Shown piece by piece: positions 1-7,858 of a stretch of 16,153 bases of DNA. Where the stretch lies: contig JAHBMJ010000360.1 of NCBI GenBank assembly GCA_018398765.1, positions 5,001 to 21,153 on the forward strand, in the 5' to 3' direction. The stretch's first letter is position 1. Each line of letters starts with the position of its first letter. The stretch is from Chromera velia (lineage: Eukaryota > Sar > Chromeraceae). The notes under the pieces are model-generated. The model was given only the letters and a program-made list of their open reading frames with translations. It made no database searches and was not told where the DNA came from. Both the position numbers and the translations under genes were made by a program.

Positions 1-80
1 TATATATATATATAATAAATATTACAAATATTTTGATTTCATCATTTTTAACATCATTTCTTTGTATGTTTAGTGTCAAG
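1..80. other. AT-rich flank left of the CACTA element, with a short TA repeat
   Basis: This stretch opens with a TA dinucleotide run (1-14) and is strongly AT-rich up to position 80. It ends in AG, which is matched by AG at 7577-7578 directly after the CACTA element. It is therefore the left side of the insertion site. By inference it belongs to the same older AT-rich element whose right end lies at 7803-7849. No gene is seen. Confidence 0.6.
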
Positions 81-134
81 CACTGCGGGCCCGGCATCGT
101 CAATGCCGGGGCCCATGGGCCATGGACGAACCAT
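81..134 (+). repeat. Left terminal inverted repeat of the CACTA element
   Basis: This is a 54-bp TIR beginning CACTGCGGGC and matching the reverse complement of 7523-7576 except at four positions. It is GC-rich inside an AT-rich neighbourhood. It can fold on itself: GGGCCCGGCAT (87-97) pairs with ATGCCGGGGCCC (102-113), leaving one bulged G, and GGCCCATGGGCC (110-121) is self-complementary. Confidence 0.93.
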
Positions 135-135
135 A

Positions 136-197
136 GGCTCAATGCCTGACCTTTTTCTGGCATTGAGCCCTCCTGCCCTCCTGTTTCTGGCATGGAG
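136..197 (+). repeat. Left subterminal hairpin and repeat motifs
   Basis: GGCTCAATGCC (136-146) and GGCATTGAGCC (159-169) form a perfect 11-bp stem with a 12-nt loop. A 14-bp motif, tttctggcatggag, lies at 184-197. A 13/14 variant overlaps the hairpin at 154-167, and an identical copy lies near the other end at 7114-7127. Subterminal repeats in CACTA elements are the known binding sites of the accessory protein TnpA. By inference these could serve the element's second protein. Confidence 0.6.
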
Positions 198-545
198 GCA
201 AACATATACAGATGAACAATATGACCCCACAACCTTCTTAGTTGACTTCAGTGTTGCTGATGCCTGTACTTTTTTGGAGTAGAAACAGTTTTTGGGACGG
301 CGAGATCGAGATCTCGACATTTGAGTTTTTTTCTTACTGTTGCTCGGAGACGTCCACTCAGATCCCAACTCCTTAAGAGCTTGTAGCCCATGTTCGTCGC
401 ACTCTGTGTGATCCAAATGCTTTGCAAACTCTATACTTGTCGATTGGAAATAGTTTGCTTGGGTTCTGCCGCATTTTCTGTGGTGGAGGGGGTACAGTGT
501 CAGCCCCCAGGTCTAGTTGCCCGGTATGTGAAGGAAAATATCTCC
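198..545. other. Presumed leader and promoter region of the transposase gene
   Basis: This gene-free stretch lies between the subterminal repeats and the ATG at 546. A frame is open on + from about 390, but its translation upstream of 546 does not look like protein, and the zinc finger begins immediately after the 546 ATG. No convincing TATA box or initiator could be assigned. Confidence 0.4.
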
Positions 546-3261
546 ATGCCTCACCCTTGCCCTTTTTGCCCGTTGATTTGCCGGGTACCGCAACAGCTCA
601 ATGACCACCTGCTTGTTTACAAGGGTCGACAAGAAGCAGAGGCCACAGCCCAAGTGAGTGGTAGGCCCATCCAATTTGAAACCAACGATGTGGAAGAAGA
701 GTGGGATGGAGTGTATTTGGATTAACGCCCAACAATGAGAGGGGATGCTCTGATCAACTCTCTTCGTGCCGACATCATGAGAAAAATGAAATGGATTGGG
801 GGCAATTCCTACCGTCGCATTGCAGACATTTTGCAAGATATGAATGAATTGAGCAGGCTGATAGAAAACGAAGGCAGCCAAGGTAAGAACCTGTTTCCAG
901 ACGTGCTTGCTGAAGATAAAGAAGGTCACGCAGCGAAGCGATTTGCCTTAAAAGAGGGGGTTTTGACACAGGAGTTTGTGTTGAAAAGAATGAAAAGACT
1001 TTCAAATGGTGTTTGGGTGGTAGATATGGAACAGTTCTTGAGAGACCTGTTGCGTCTTCCACAAGTGGCAGAGGTATGGGACTTCGGACCTCCCCCACCA
1101 CAACACAATCCTGAAGGAATTTGGAGACGTGATGATTTCGATGGAGACGAGATGAAGAGCATCTTCGATGGAGGTCAGTCAAGTATCATTTTCTTTTTTC
1201 CCGCCAATTTCCGGACCTTCCTTCACCGTATTTTCCTTCTCATTTTCCCCTCTTTCCTTTTTTTCTTACCCTTCTTCCTTCTTTCAGAGTTTAGCCTTCT
1301 CTCGTTCGCCTCCTTCGATCATCCTCCCTCCTTTCACCATTCTCTTCCTTTTGTCCCTATATCTCATTCCTGCAGATGCGTACAGAACTCACCCTCTCCT
1401 CTGTGGTGGTCCACAGAGAGAATGGTCTAGGGATAGGCTTATTAAGAAATATTAGGAGGCTCTGGACAGAAGAAAAAGAATTGAAGATGAAACGGATATG
1501 GGGGAAGAGTCCGAAAATGAAGAGGGAGAAGAGGAAGAGGAAGAGATAGAGGACGGGCTGGATGGGGGGTGTGTGAATGATGGGGCAAGCGATGGTGCCT
1601 CTGATGATGAAGCAGCAGACCTGGCCGCACACTTTCATGCGAGAAAGAATCGCGCTCGCGAGGATGAGCGGGTTCAAGCAATCCCTCGTGACAGTTTGAA
1701 AGAAATGTGAGTTTGGTTTGGAACTTCGAATGATGATGCAACACTTTCCAACCCCCTTCAGAAAGGAGCAACCAAATGCCTTCAGTGGGAGCTCATGCTC
1801 CTAAACCTTCACAGAAGTCTTCGTTGGTCTTTTATGGCTCTCTACTGCTCTGTGGCGCTGCCGCAGTTAAAAGACCTTCCAGGGGGGTTGCAAGCAGGTA
1901 TTGATGCCCTGCTTGACGACTTGATGAGTTTCTTTCAAAGGCTTGCAAAAAGAATTCCGATAGCAACGATTTGGGGGGACCGGATGGTAAGGGGGTCTCT
2001 ACTCATTGTTTTTTTCGACATGCCCGCAGCTTGTTTAACAATTCGTTGTTGCCTCAATTGTAAATTTATGCGTCATTTGTTGGACAATCCAGTGAAATGC
2101 AAACAGTGTGAGGAGGTGTTTCCAGAAGAGTACGAATGGGCAGCCGATAAGGTCAACAGTCTCCCCACCAAAACAGAGAAGGAGGCATTTCGAAAGCAAA
2201 AAGGAATCAAGGGCGGCACTCCGTTGAGGCGCTTGTATAAGTTCTCAGAAGTGCATTTTCTTTTTGTTTTTTTGATCGACTTGATGCATATTACTCTAGA
2301 GGGGGTACTTTCCTTTCATGTCTTTTCCCTTTTCAGGTGGGGGATTGAGGGAAAACTGCTGTGCGTTAAGAAACCGAAGTCGACCGCGAGAAAAGAAGGG
2401 TTGGATGTTAACGCGTGGTTATCGAAGGTACACTGGTCTCGTGCAGAAAGCCTGAATGCACTCAGAGAAGTGCTGGAGCAAGCAGTTGATGGAAAGGCAA
2501 AATCCTTCTCGATCACTGCCTCAAAAATGTTGTATTTCTTCCCAATTTTCCTTGCTCTCCTGTATGAGGCCATCGCTGCATCACCCGCTCGAGCCATACA
2601 CATACATGCGGACCAGCAGCTTGCTTGTTTTACCGCTTATTGCCAGATTCTCTCTTTTTTGTTTGCGCCAACTGCTCGTCGCTGCCTTCTAAGCTGGTTA
2701 GAGAGACTTATTAATGCATTTCTCAGACTGTTCTGGGCCCTTTACAGAACAGGTCGGCGTCCAAAGTTTTATGCGTACACTCATCTTCCTTCCCTGATTT
2801 TGTGATTTCAAATTGGCCCTCTTCGGTATTTGTGGGCGATGGCAACTGAAAGCATGCACCAGCTTCCAAAGTTTTTCATCAGTCGGGGGGGGTCAAACAG
2901 AAAAAATATTAATAAACAGAATGTGATGGGGTTTCTATTCACTTTTTTCCTTTCTCTTGTTTACTCTGTTTGAGCTCGAACGCGATACGTCGGTGACGAG
3001 GTCACAGAAGGCTGCATTGTGGGTAGAGAGAACAAGCTATACAGAATCATCGACGTAACTTCGGATTATGTGCTTTTGTCTCAACTCTCTGTAACAGAGC
3101 CGTTTCTTCTGTCGCCAGTTCTTATTGCATACGACAGGGGAGAAAACCTTTCGCGAAGAGTCAGAGAAGAGGTTGCAAATTTTGAGTTTTACAGCTTTCT
3201 TCCCTCAGAAATGCACGCAAGAGGTTGGTGGGTTTTTTCCGGACTGAAGGACATCGTTTAA
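546..3261 (+). pseudogene. CACTA (Tnp2-like) transposase, two exons, five premature stops
   Basis: This encodes the DDE transposase that would cut at the TIRs. Joining 546-1173 to 1376-3261 gives exactly 838 codons in one frame. The ATG at 546 was chosen because a zinc finger follows at once (C5, C8, H21, then Y25 where a second His is expected). Residues about 209-320 hold the DGDAYRTHP block and a long acidic stretch. The catalytic core reads SNDDATLSNPL (D329/D330, likely first Asp) and VFFDMPAA (D424), followed by CxxC pairs. Next come DLMHITLEGV (D511, H514, E518; the D-x2-H motif of this superfamily) and GPLRYLW...ES-MH (E701, H704). The frame is interrupted by TAA (723-725, codon 60), TAG (1453-1455, codon 236) and TGA at 1708-1710, 2803-2805 and 2971-2973 (codons 321, 686, 742), yet contains no frameshift. 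A nonfunctional copy is the simplest reading. Which Asp/Glu residues are truly catalytic is inferred from the family pattern. Confidence 0.85.
1174..1375 (+). other. Intron of the transposase gene
   Basis: This is a 202-nt GT-AG intron. The donor is G|GTCAGT and the acceptor is CCTGCAG|AT, behind a long CT-rich tract. Its removal shifts the reading from frame 3 to frame 1 and restores continuity across the rest of the gene (codon G + AT = Asp). The same GTCAGT donor occurs in the minus-strand gene. Confidence 0.8.
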
Positions 3262-3390
3262 CAATTGATGAAACTTACCAAAAATTTTGTTGAGAAATAA
3301 TTTTTCTACTATTTTTTTAAAGTGATTTTGTCTATATTCACCCTAAGTCTTAGATCATTTAAAATTGCAAGCTAGAGCTGTCCCTCTAAT
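3258..3390 (+). repeat. Convergent-spacer repeat, copy 1
   Basis: This block runs from the transposase stop codon to about 3390. It matches copy 2 (3461-3773) through motifs such as ttttgttgagaaata, aaagtgattttgtctata and ggctgtcc-like ends. It is AT-rich and noncoding. The two copies lie head to tail in the spacer between the convergent genes, which suggests a local tandem duplication. Confidence 0.65.
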
Positions 3391-3393
3391 AAA
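3388..3393 (+). terminator. Possible poly(A) signal AATAAA for the transposase gene
   Basis: A single AATAAA lies 127 nt after the final TAA at 3259-3261, inside the AT-rich spacer. In AT-rich DNA this hexamer is expected by chance, so this rests on position alone. Confidence 0.25.
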
Positions 3394-3460
3394 CAATCAT
3401 TTGCCTCATTTGGAATCATTTAAACACTTCTAAACACTTTGTATTTTATTTTATAACACT

Positions 3461-3773
3461 TAACGATTGATCAAACTCACCAAAAAATTTGTTGAGAAAT
3501 ATTTTTTCTATTATTTTTTTAAAGTGCTCTTTGACTGTTTGGTGTGATCAGGATAGCAAAAAAATGACAATGTAGAATTTTGTGCAAATCTGCGATGATG
3601 TAGCCAGACACGCAATATTTCTATAGAGAAAGAATCAAAGAAATCCTCGGGTAGATTCGTGACCATCGGTCAGATGATTTTATCTATATATTCATCCTAA
3701 ATCTTATATATAACTAGATATATAGATCATTTAACGTAATTTTAACGTTGCAGGCTATAGGGCTGTCCATCTT
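3461..3773 (+). repeat. Convergent-spacer repeat, copy 2, with an internal insertion
   Basis: This is the second copy of the 3258-3390 block. Its left part (3461-3526) and right part (about 3675-3773) match copy 1, but about 145 bp between them (roughly 3527-3674) have no counterpart. The inserted piece is less AT-rich and has no inverted ends that I can see. The poly-T tract at 3779-3793 follows. Confidence 0.6.
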
Positions 3774-3823
3774 GAAATATTTTTTTTTTTTTTGTTTTTT
3801 TAAATGCAAATTTGTTTTGTCAA

Positions 3824-6800
3824 TCACGAGACAAGCTTTTCACGCTTGTCAGGACTTCCACTTCTCGCCCTAGTTGACTGAGAAGGACCAGGTGGGGGAG
3901 AGATGAATCTCAACAGACTGTATGGTAGATAATAATCAGAGACCACAAGATCTCCTCCCTCCGACAGTGATCTTTGCTTCTGGGGATTCTGTCCCTTCTG
4001 CCACGTAATAAAAACTCGGTCTTCCTCTTTTTCAATCTTTGCCCAGGTGTTTCTGGGGGTTCGACCGATTTTTGTTGCTACCCCCTGCAGCTCTGAGGTC
4101 ATACGGATGGTGAAAGGCCCCTGAAGGGCGACGATCGCCTCAGGAGAGAGAGGCTGCTGCATAGTCAAGAACGGGTCCATGGAGGAGGGGTTCGGATCAA
4201 ACATTCCCAGAGGCAGTAGCTTTTCTTTGAAAAAGTCTTTGTTTGTGTTCGCGTCGACTGCACACAGAAGAGTGGGGGCTCTGTAGTGCATCTGGACTTC
4301 CTGCTGTTCTGCAAACTTTTCGAGGAGGTCCTCCTGGTGGCTCTCCCAGTCTGTTGTACCCTCTTTTCGGAGGGCTTTTCCCTTTTCAATCAAATCATCA
4401 ACCCCCCCTTCTGCTTCTGCAACTGCCTCTGTGATGTCTTCATTTTCTCGTTCTTTCTCAGTCTGCCCCCCCTCTATCTCATTCTTCTCTGCCGCTCCTG
4501 CAACTTCCCTACCCTCCATGATGATATCACCATAATTGTCGACACCAGACTGAGTGCCTTCAGGTTGTTCATGAATGCTAACTCTGCTGAGAGCTGCACT
4601 CGGAGAAGGGGGGGCCATCATCTTCGGGGGCGGCGCCTCCCAGAGAGGGGTGCACATGGAGAATGATTTCTTTCCCGTCAACAACAGTCACACGTTCCTT
4701 CTTCCCATCTGTACTATCTCGCACAAAAACGGGTGGGTTCTTAGGAGGGGGCATGGGGTGTTTGTCCTTTTCCAACGCTTTTACTCTCTCTTCTTCAGCG
4801 GTCTCCCACTTCTCCTTCCTTCTCACCACAAACACCTCCCAATCATCATCCTCCATGTCCCCAAAGTGATCTCTGTTGGAGGAAAAGAAAGGACGAACAT
4901 AGCGGGGCAGAGCCGCTAACTCTTTTGCCTTCTTTTCTTCTTCTGCCCTCTGCAACGCCCTCACTCTCTCTTCTTCAGCGGCCTCCCACTTCTTCTTCCT
5001 TCTCCCCACAAACACCTCCCAATCATCGTCTTCCATGTCCCCAAAGTGATCTCTGTTGGGGGGAGAGAAAGGACGGACATAGGGGGGCAGAGCCGCTAAC
5101 TCTTTTCCCTTCTTTTCTTCTTCTACCCTCTGCAACGCCCTCACTCTCTCTTCTTCAGCGGCCTCCCACTTCTTCTTCCTTCTCCCCACAAACACCTCCC
5201 AATCATCGTCTTCCATGTCCCCAAAGTGATCTCTGTTGAGGGGAGAGAAAGGATGAACATAGCGGGGCAGAGCCACTAACTCTTTTGCCTTCTTTTCTTC
5301 TTCTGCCCTCTGCAACGCCCTCACTCTCTCTTCTTCAGCGGCCTCCCACTTCTTCTTCCTTCCCCCGACAAACACCTCCCAATCATCATCCTCCATGTCC
5401 CGAAACTGATCTCCGTTTGGGGGAGAGAAAGGACGGAGATAGGGGGGCAAAGCAACTACTCCCTCTTTTGTCTCCTTTATCAGGGAGGCCCCCCCCCTAG
5501 GATGTGAAAAGACCCCTCTCATATCATTTCTGCCTCCCATTCCGAGTGCTGCAGCGGCCGCAGGAGTAGGCGCAAGCATTTGTTCTTCGAAACTCCCCAT
5601 AGGCTCGTCGTCATCTCCAATGTCAACACATTCGGCGCCGTTAGACGGAGTAGGGAAAGCTTTTCGGCTCCGCTGATCAAAGCCAGAGACACCATAGCGA
5701 CCTGCATGAAACGAAATAAAAAGTTTGAACAAAACTCTATCTAGTGTGTGCATTTACAAAGTGAAGAGCCTAAGAGAAAAACTTTAAGTAAGTGGGGAGA
5801 GGAGAGGGAAAGTCTTCCCAGAAAGACGGCCGGCCGTGGACTAACCTCTAGATGTATTGCCTCCACTTGCTGATGATGCAGATGAAATGAATCGGGAGGG
5901 CCCTGGGAGACTAAGAGTCTGGTTGGAGCCACCCTGCTGTATGCCCTGCTGTGCGAGAAGCAGTTCTTTCAGAGCATTCGCCTTCTCTTCGGCTGAAACC
6001 CCCTGCTTTCTCTCTTTCACAGTAGCAATGACACTACATAAAAGCCACTTCTTCTCTTTGTCGCACCTCCATGTCTTGCAATACCCCGCAACGCCATCGA
6101 CGAAGCAGCTACAAAAATAGATACAAACAGAGACGGACAGAATCGAGAAGGCAAGAAGAAGACGGACAGACAGAACGCACTGTTTAATGCAGGCCAACGT
6201 GCTGGAAGTCAATGACAAGCATGGAAGAAGGAGACGGACAGACAGAATGCATGGAAGGCTTAGCGTGATGGAAGAATGAAGACGAGCAGGCAAGATAAAG
6301 CTTACTGAAGGTAAACATTGACTTACTTAAAATCTCTCTCTGATCCTTCTACGTCATAGACCGTTCTCCTCTCTTCTTTGTTGAGGATGACCTTGGACAG
6401 AAAAGGCATTCCTACGATGGCGATTGCACGGGCTGCCTGCAGTGAGATCCCCCAGATTCGGTCATCCTTCCTCTGGATCCTGCAGAGCACCGAATCTCCG
6501 GTCGCCTGCTTCCACCACAACCAGATATATTCCAACGACTTGGGGAGGACGTACTCACAGATCTGTGCCTTCAGGCGGTTCTCCTTTTCCCACCTGCAGT
6601 GGAGGCAAGGAAAGTCCAGATAGAGAGATGAAAGAGGATAATCTGGTGTAAACCGCAATCAACAGCTGGGTGTGAAGAGCCATCAAAGGCAGACTGACTT
6701 GTCAAGATGAGTGCTTGGCTGGATGACAGTTCCGCCTTTCCCTGTTCTGAAAATATTATACCCTCTGTGAATGTACCATATCAGGCACCTCCTCCTTCGG

Positions 6801-7042
6801 ACTAGTTTGCGAACTTGGGAGTAGAAAAGACGGTGAAGCGGGGCATCATCAGGTTCATATGTGACCCTCCTCACCCCTTCCATCACTTCTACTGGAGTCC
6901 GACAGATAAACGAATAAATTTCTGTGTCAGTTGGCTCCCCAAAAATCTCCTTCCACTCTGCCTCAGTCAGCTTGTCTGCGTCTAAAACCATCACATCAAG
7001 TTCCATTGGAGAAGTAGGGGTCAGTTTGTTCGGATCTGTCAT
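3824..7042 (-). CDS. Unrecognised four-exon CACTA second protein with 60-aa repeats; one apparent frameshift
   Basis: I do not recognise this protein. Exons on the minus strand are 7042-6699, 6593-6327, 6108-5846 and 5701-3824. All three splice joins keep phase with good donors (GTCAGT, GTAAGT, GTTAGT) and CAG/TAG acceptors. The ATG at 7042 is the first ATG in frame; the stop is TGA at 3826-3824. The N-terminal ~290 residues look globular, with Trp-rich stretches (WLWWK near residue 140) and a Cys/Trp segment GYCKTWRCDKEKKW in exon 3. A Ser/Gly/Ala-rich linker follows, then four 60-aa repeats (DNA 5455-4771) and an acidic, Glu-rich C-terminal domain of about 285 residues. The frame must shift by one base at a run of seven C (plus-strand G 4610-4616). 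Removing one C gives about 916 aa. By position it is the counterpart of the accessory protein of other CACTA elements, possibly a terminal-repeat binder, but nothing in the sequence proves that. Confidence 0.75.
4610..4616 (-). other. C7 homopolymer at the apparent frameshift of the minus-strand gene
   Basis: On the coding strand the upstream frame ends in GAAPEDDGPP and then runs into a stop at 4580-4578. The downstream frame is open from 4684 to 3824 and becomes protein-like with SPSAALSRVSIHE. The two frames overlap around seven consecutive C, and dropping one C fuses them. Possible causes are a base-call error in a homopolymer, a real one-base insertion, or slippage during expression. Confidence 0.6.
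4771..5455 (-). repeat. Four tandem 180-bp coding repeats (60 aa each)
   Basis: The period is exactly 180 bp: the ccaaagtgatctctgttg landmark recurs at 4861, 5041 and 5221, with a variant at 5401. Copies are about 5455-5276, 5275-5096, 5095-4916 and 4915-4771, the last diverging at its end. Each unit encodes ALPxYxxPF, then an acidic block MEDDDWEVFV, then a basic-to-acidic helix (RRKKKWEAAEEERVRALQ) ending EEEKKAKEL. The middle copies are nearly identical at the DNA level, pointing to recent expansion or gene conversion. The helical part is likely a coiled coil or a charged single helix. Confidence 0.9.
5702..5845 (-). other. Intron 3 of the minus-strand gene
   Basis: This is a 144-nt intron with donor GAG|GTTAGT (5845) and acceptor TTTCATGCAG|GT (5702). 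The split codon G+GT encodes Gly, and both neighbours are open in the joined frame. Confidence 0.72.
6109..6326 (-). other. Intron 2 of the minus-strand gene
   Basis: This is a 218-nt intron with a strong donor AA|GTAAGT (6326) and acceptor TTTTTGTAG|C (6109). On the plus strand it holds three imperfect copies of gacggacagacagaa, a short purine repeat that forms the pyrimidine-rich part of the intron on the coding strand. The split codon AA+C encodes Asn. Confidence 0.75.
6594..6698 (-). other. Intron 1 of the minus-strand gene
   Basis: This is a 105-nt intron read on the minus strand. The donor is AA|GTCAGT (6698) and the acceptor is CTGCAG|G (6594). The split codon AA+G encodes Lys and joins STHLDK to WEKENR. 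Exon phases agree on both sides. Confidence 0.75.
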
Positions 7043-7522
7043 GGGAGCTTGGAGCAAGGGTGCTACTCATGGCAAGCTGTCCCTGTCCGTCGCTCTTGTC
7101 GCCATCATGTTCATTTCTGGCATGGAGACGGGAAGTGCAATTCATAAAACAAGACTTCGCGAACGATGAAACGCGAATTTCTTTCCAAAAAGCAGCCAAA
7201 CAAGATTTAGAGAGACCAACAGAGAATGTGTGAACCGTGCAGAGGCTTCCAACAGCAAATTTCTGGGCCTGACAGGGAAGCTTACGGCGTAAAAAGACCG
7301 TTGCACGTTCTTGCACGAAAAAATGGTCTTCTGCGCCAACCTTTACATATATTGCAAAACCTGACTTCCTCGTTCACTACAAGTAATGCACCGTTTCTCT
7401 TCCTATTTTTTCGGCATTGTGCCTTCAAAACCTCCTGAATACGATGGTGGCACCAGGATTTGTATTCAGAAACAGGATTACCAATGCGAGATACACCCCT
7501 CAATGAACGGAATCATCAGGCC
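7043..7522. other. Presumed leader and promoter region of the minus-strand gene
   Basis: This gene-free region lies between the ATG at 7042 and the right TIR. It carries the 14-bp subterminal motif at 7114-7127 and an inverted relative at 7466-7476. Short overlapping ORFs on both strands do not look like protein. No promoter element can be assigned with confidence. Confidence 0.4.
7114..7127 (+). repeat. Right-side copy of the 14-bp subterminal motif
   Basis: This is identical to 184-197 and in the same orientation, about 0.45 kb inside the right end, within the 5' leader region of the minus-strand gene. A related inverted piece, tcagaaacagg (7466-7476), mirrors cctgtttctgg at 180-190. This is a candidate protein-binding site, supported only by repetition. 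Confidence 0.45.
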
Positions 7523-7576
7523 ATGGTTTGTCCATGGCCTATTGGCCCCGGTATTGACGATGCCGGGCCCGCAGTG
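7523..7576 (-). repeat. Right terminal inverted repeat of the CACTA element
   Basis: This is the inverted partner of 81-134, ending GCAGTG at 7576. At its inner edge AGGCCATGG (7519-7527) and CCATGGCCT (7532-7540) form a perfect 9-bp stem with a 4-nt loop. The matching stem on the left is imperfect. Four differences from the left TIR are dispersed rather than clustered. Confidence 0.93.
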
Positions 7577-7849
7577 AGGATTTTATAAAATTGTTTTAGA
7601 AAATTTGTGATGTCTAGGTTTGAAAAATAAATAAAAAGATAAATCGTTAACTTTTTTTTTTTTTGAACCCTTTTTTGATTAATTCAGCCATTTTAACATT
7701 TATTCTAATTATTTTATTTACTAAAACATTCCCACAGAATGTTTTTATTCTAATTTACTTTGATTTATGATGTTTAAAAAGTGTAGGAACGGTATAAATT
7801 TAAAAGTCACTTTCTAGTACAAAAGTTCCAATTGTCAGTACAATCAGTT
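7577..7849 (+). mobile_element. Right end of an older 47-bp-TIR element, split by the CACTA insertion
   Basis: This AT-rich DNA ends in a 47-bp sequence (7803-7849) that matches the right terminus of the complete element at 10663-14252 at 45 of 47 positions. Similarity also extends a little inward (agtgt...tata...ttaaaagtcac in both). The body therefore lies to the left and would continue across the CACTA insertion into 1-80 and beyond the window. A perfect hairpin, aaaacattc/gaatgtttt with a 5-nt loop, sits at 7723-7745. No coding region is seen. Confidence 0.65.
7803..7849 (-). repeat. 47-bp terminal repeat, third copy in the window
   Basis: The sequence runs from aaagtcactttctag to caatcagtt. 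It differs from 14206-14252 at two positions and from the reverse complement of 10663-10709 at four. Its orientation is that of a right end. The neighbouring four bases to the right are TGAC; the matching left end is outside the window or lost. Confidence 0.8.
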
Positions 7850-7858
7850 TGACCTGAA

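Larger units (their letters stand above)
81..7576 (+). mobile_element. Complete EnSpm/CACTA DNA transposon, about 7.5 kb, two convergent genes
   Basis: The element starts CACTGCGGGCCCGGCATCGT at 81 and ends with its inverted counterpart at 7576. The two 54-bp termini match at 50 of 54 positions. AG precedes the left end (79-80) and AG follows the right end (7577-7578), consistent with the short (2-4 bp) target duplications reported for this superfamily. CACTG is a known variant of the CACTA terminus. Inside are a Tnp2-like transposase on + and a second, unrecognised multi-exon gene on -, in convergent arrangement. Plant En/Spm elements likewise encode a catalytic protein plus a second DNA-binding protein, although there by alternative splicing of one transcription unit. 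The transposase is broken by stops, so this copy is probably not autonomous. TIR identity and the nearly intact second gene suggest it is not very old. Superfamily assignment rests on TIR plus transposase motifs and is firm; the clade within it is not determined. Confidence 0.93.

Noticed and set aside
1707-1785. A second transposase intron starting at GTGAGT (1707) and ending at TTCAG (1761 or 1785)
   Set aside because: Both lengths (55 and 79 nt) break the frame. They would also remove the NDDATLSNPL block, which matches the expected catalytic Asp region. Reading through the TGA is in better agreement with the family.
2923-2974. An intron removing the TGA at 2971-2973
   Set aside because: No GT-AG pair in this T-rich stretch keeps phase with the downstream C-terminal segment, which is already in the same frame as the upstream part.
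546-3261. Stop-codon reassignment (for example TAA/TAG as Gln) to explain the transposase stops
   Set aside because: The neighbouring 916-codon gene uses no TAA, TAG or TGA internally and ends in TGA. The transposase breaks include all three stop codons. Reassignment would be expected to show in both genes.
4925-5500. Ser/Pro/Leu-rich plus-strand ORFs across the 180-bp repeats
   Set aside because: They are antisense shadows of the Glu/Lys-rich repeat coding strand, which has supported splice joins and context.
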